Source of the DNA: Flavobacterium cupreum
GTDB lineage: Bacteria > Bacteroidota > Bacteroidia > Flavobacteriales > Flavobacteriaceae
Length of the DNA stretch: 64,000 nucleotides
Direction of reading: 5' to 3'
Assembly: GCF_003996965.1 (NCBI RefSeq)
Contig: NZ_QWDM01000011.1
Span: forward strand, 124,001-188,000
The position numbers were made by a program, and so were the translations under genes. Shown in pieces: positions 62,376-64,000 of the stretch. The number at the start of each line of letters is the position of its first letter. Within the stretch, counting starts at the first letter, position 1. Below the pieces are notes generated by a model. The model was not told the DNA's origin, did no database searches, and saw nothing but the letters and a program-made list of their open reading frames with translations.

Positions 62376-63560
62376 ATGTTAGACTATAGAGTAAGAAACA
62401 GAATAGAGTGGTTTTGCAAAAACAAGATAAATGATTTTTCGCCAACCATTTCACCGGCTCCAAAAAGCAAAGCAAAAAATGAAATTGAAAGCATCGGGGA
62501 AGCGGTAAATTATTATTTGGGAAAAGGGGTAACTGAATTTGTGGTTCAGAAAAAATACATGGGTTCGTATTGCACAATTTACCTGAAAAGAAACATTGAA
62601 GAAACGTATTTCGTTTCCCGAAACGGTTTTAAAATGGATCATATTGATGTAGACAAAGCAATAAACAGCGTAAAGGATCTGCATGCGAAAATGATAGTTG
62701 CTTTTCCTGATTTCGATACCATTTTGATTGCTTCAGAATTATTGCCCTGGAAAGTTTTGGGCGCTGGATTAATCGAGAAGGAATTTACGGGATACTATGA
62801 CGCTTTAAAAACGCACAATGCCTATTTGCAGTCTTCAGGCTTACTTGAAAAACTGGAAAATGTAAAAGAATCAACAGCATTTACAACATATATTTCAGAT
62901 AAAACACAACTTAGCAGAAAAGAATTTGGCAGTAAACATAAATCGCACATTATCCGTCAATACGAAGCTTTGGCAGCTGTAAAAATTCCGGATGTAGCAA
63001 AACAGGAAGAATCATTACAGGTTTTTAAAAATCAGATTAATACTTTTGGAGATGAAGCCGAATTGCATTTTAAGCCATTTACGATCTTAAAAGTGGTAAA
63101 TACAGCTGGAGGTGAGATATTGCCAAACAGTAATCTGACTTATGAATTGGTAAACGATGATGTTTTTTTACATCTGGAAATTACAGATTTAAATAAAGAA
63201 GAAAAGCTAGGCGAGATTTATTCATTTTTCGAAAAACTAACCTCTGACAATGAGGAAGGTATCATGATCAAACCGGTTCAGAATTACATTAAGAATTTGC
63301 CACCGTGTTTTAAAGTCAGAAACAATAATTATCTGACGATGATCTACGGCGTAAATTTCCATCAGGATTTTGATCATTACTTAGAAAAAAGGAATGTAAA
63401 GAAGAAGTTGGAACAATCGATAAACGGTTGGGAAATCAATCAGAAAATGCTTCAGGTTCCTTACAAAGATTTAGAAGAAGAAAATTACCTCATGCGTTTG
63501 TTGCTTTTGAAGCGAATTAATAACGAAGAAATAGAAAAAACATTAGATCCAAGATTATAA
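62376..63560 (+). CDS. Stand-alone Pnkp-type RNA ligase domain
   Basis: 394 aa. Motif I is VQKKYMGSY (Lys60 in KxMGS); SRNGFKMDHID, EGIMIKP (about 293) and CFKVRNNNYLTMIYG (about 311) follow in order. These match the C-terminal ligase module of bacterial Pnkp. In classic Pnkp, kinase, phosphatase and ligase are one chain; here ligase and kinase are separate genes. It starts 3 bp after hen1 stops. Confidence 0.8.
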   Translation: MLDYRVRNRIEWFCKNKINDFSPTISPAPKSKAKNEIESIGEAVNYYLGKGVTEFVVQKKYMGSYCTIYLKRNIEETYFVSRNGFKMDHIDVDKAINSVKDLHAKMIVAFPDFDTILIASELLPWKVLGAGLIEKEFTGYYDALKTHNAYLQSSGLLEKLENVKESTAFTTYISDKTQLSRKEFGSKHKSHIIRQYEALAAVKIPDVAKQEESLQVFKNQINTFGDEAELHFKPFTILKVVNTAGGEILPNSNLTYELVNDDVFLHLEITDLNKEEKLGEIYSFFEKLTSDNEEGIMIKPVQNYIKNLPPCFKVRNNNYLTMIYGVNFHQDFDHYLEKRNVKKKLEQSINGWEINQKMLQVPYKDLEEENYLMRLLLLKRINNEEIEKTLDPRL

Positions 63561-63573
63561 TAAAATTCAGAAC

Positions 63574-64000
63574 ATGAAAAAGACACCAACCTTAACGATA
63601 CTTGCAGGCTGTCCGGCATCAGGGAAAAGTACTTTCGCCGAGTGGAAAGTAAGAACTGAACCTAAAACAATGCGAATAAGCCGTGATGAAATCAGGTTTT
63701 CGCAATTTCAGGAAGCGATGGATCCTGCAGCCGAAAGTATGATTTCGAAAATCGTTAACGGACAAATTAAAACGTTGCTTTCGAATGGATGGAATGTAAT
63801 TCTGGATACTTGTAACGTAAAAGCAGAATACCTCAAACAACCGGTCAATGATTTTTCGGAAATGGCCAATATTGAATTTAAAGTGTTCGACTTACCATTA
63901 GAAGAGCTTTTGACCCGAAATGAAAAGAGAGACCGAAAAGTTCCCAAAAAAGTAATTGAAAACATGTACCATCAATTGCAGAAAACAAAAGAAAAATTCG
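63574..64000 (+). CDS. T4 Pnk-like polynucleotide kinase (3' end cut by window)
   Basis: Partial, 142 aa visible. P-loop GCPASGKST (Lys18), RISRDEIR, then ILDTCN and RNEKRDRKVPKKVIENMY. These follow the T4 polynucleotide 5'-kinase order. It would phosphorylate the 5' end of broken RNA before ligation. Whether a phosphatase domain follows is not visible. Confidence 0.85.
   Translation, partial: MKKTPTLTILAGCPASGKSTFAEWKVRTEPKTMRISRDEIRFSQFQEAMDPAAESMISKIVNGQIKTLLSNGWNVILDTCNVKAEYLKQPVNDFSEMANIEFKVFDLPLEELLTRNEKRDRKVPKKVIENMYHQLQKTKEKF

Overview
The window looks like a chromosome segment of a Flavobacterium-type member of the Bacteroidota. The DNA is AT-rich. Several promoters match the Bacteroidota form TTTG-N19-TAnnTTTG. 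The tmRNA encodes the tag GENNYALAA. Typical flavobacterial families are present: a TonB-dependent receptor, a LETM1-like protein, DUF4251, a 61-aa 'PPGQ' lipoprotein and a SulP/carbonic anhydrase pair. No rRNA or intact tRNA gene was found.

Layout. 1-9.8 kb: a frameshifted sialidase-like gene, an alpha/beta hydrolase, a nitroreductase/HxlR divergent pair, a MarR/GNAT operon with a palindrome over its promoter, a PQQ-type sugar dehydrogenase lipoprotein, DUF763, an LpxR-like outer-membrane protein, a cupin and DUF1810. 9.9-16.9 kb: an ABC exporter, small secreted proteins, a two-gene radical-SAM/DUF4130 DNA-repair module, tmRNA and a serine hydrolase. 17-38 kb: mostly housekeeping genes (saccharopine-dehydrogenase-like enzyme, fumarase, TonB receptor, ArsC family, CPBP protease, MenE-like ligase, RsmB-like methyltransferase, Kup, IlvE, MnmD) and an ECF sigma/anti-sigma/Spy-like operon. 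38-47 kb: OxyR divergent from a frameshifted dps, SulP plus carbonic anhydrase, LETM1-like protein, Cu/Zn SOD and a GH18 chitinase. 46.7-53.4 kb: a fatty-acid beta-oxidation cluster (MarR, FadB-like, thiolase, acyl-CoA dehydrogenase). A four-helix-bundle gene sits in it between the two halves of a hairpin repeat.

The most interesting part is 53.6-64 kb, an RNA-repair island. On the minus strand lie a WYL regulator and an HD phosphohydrolase. On the plus strand lie a RING-like/TerD-like protein, an SMI1/KNR4 protein, an unrecognised 246-aa protein, a T4 Rnl1-type RNA ligase, a Hen1-type RNA 3'-end 2'-O-methyltransferase, a Pnkp-type ligase on its own and a T4 Pnk-type kinase cut by the window end. 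Ahead of the plus-strand genes is a 380-bp array of five degenerate 23-mers (GGTCAA-N7-TTACTTC). Most copies have a variable core with a nearby complement. The array is interleaved with tRNA-like pieces: one tRNA-like RNA has good acceptor, D and T arms but an insertion in place of the anticodon arm. Three plus-strand promoters in the island share a 20-bp motif at identical spacing from the -7 box, and one copy also overlaps the -33 box of the divergent HD gene. The genes therefore look like one regulon. My inference is that they sense and mend cleaved RNA, probably tRNA, with the tRNA-like array as a structured RNA component or regulatory leader.
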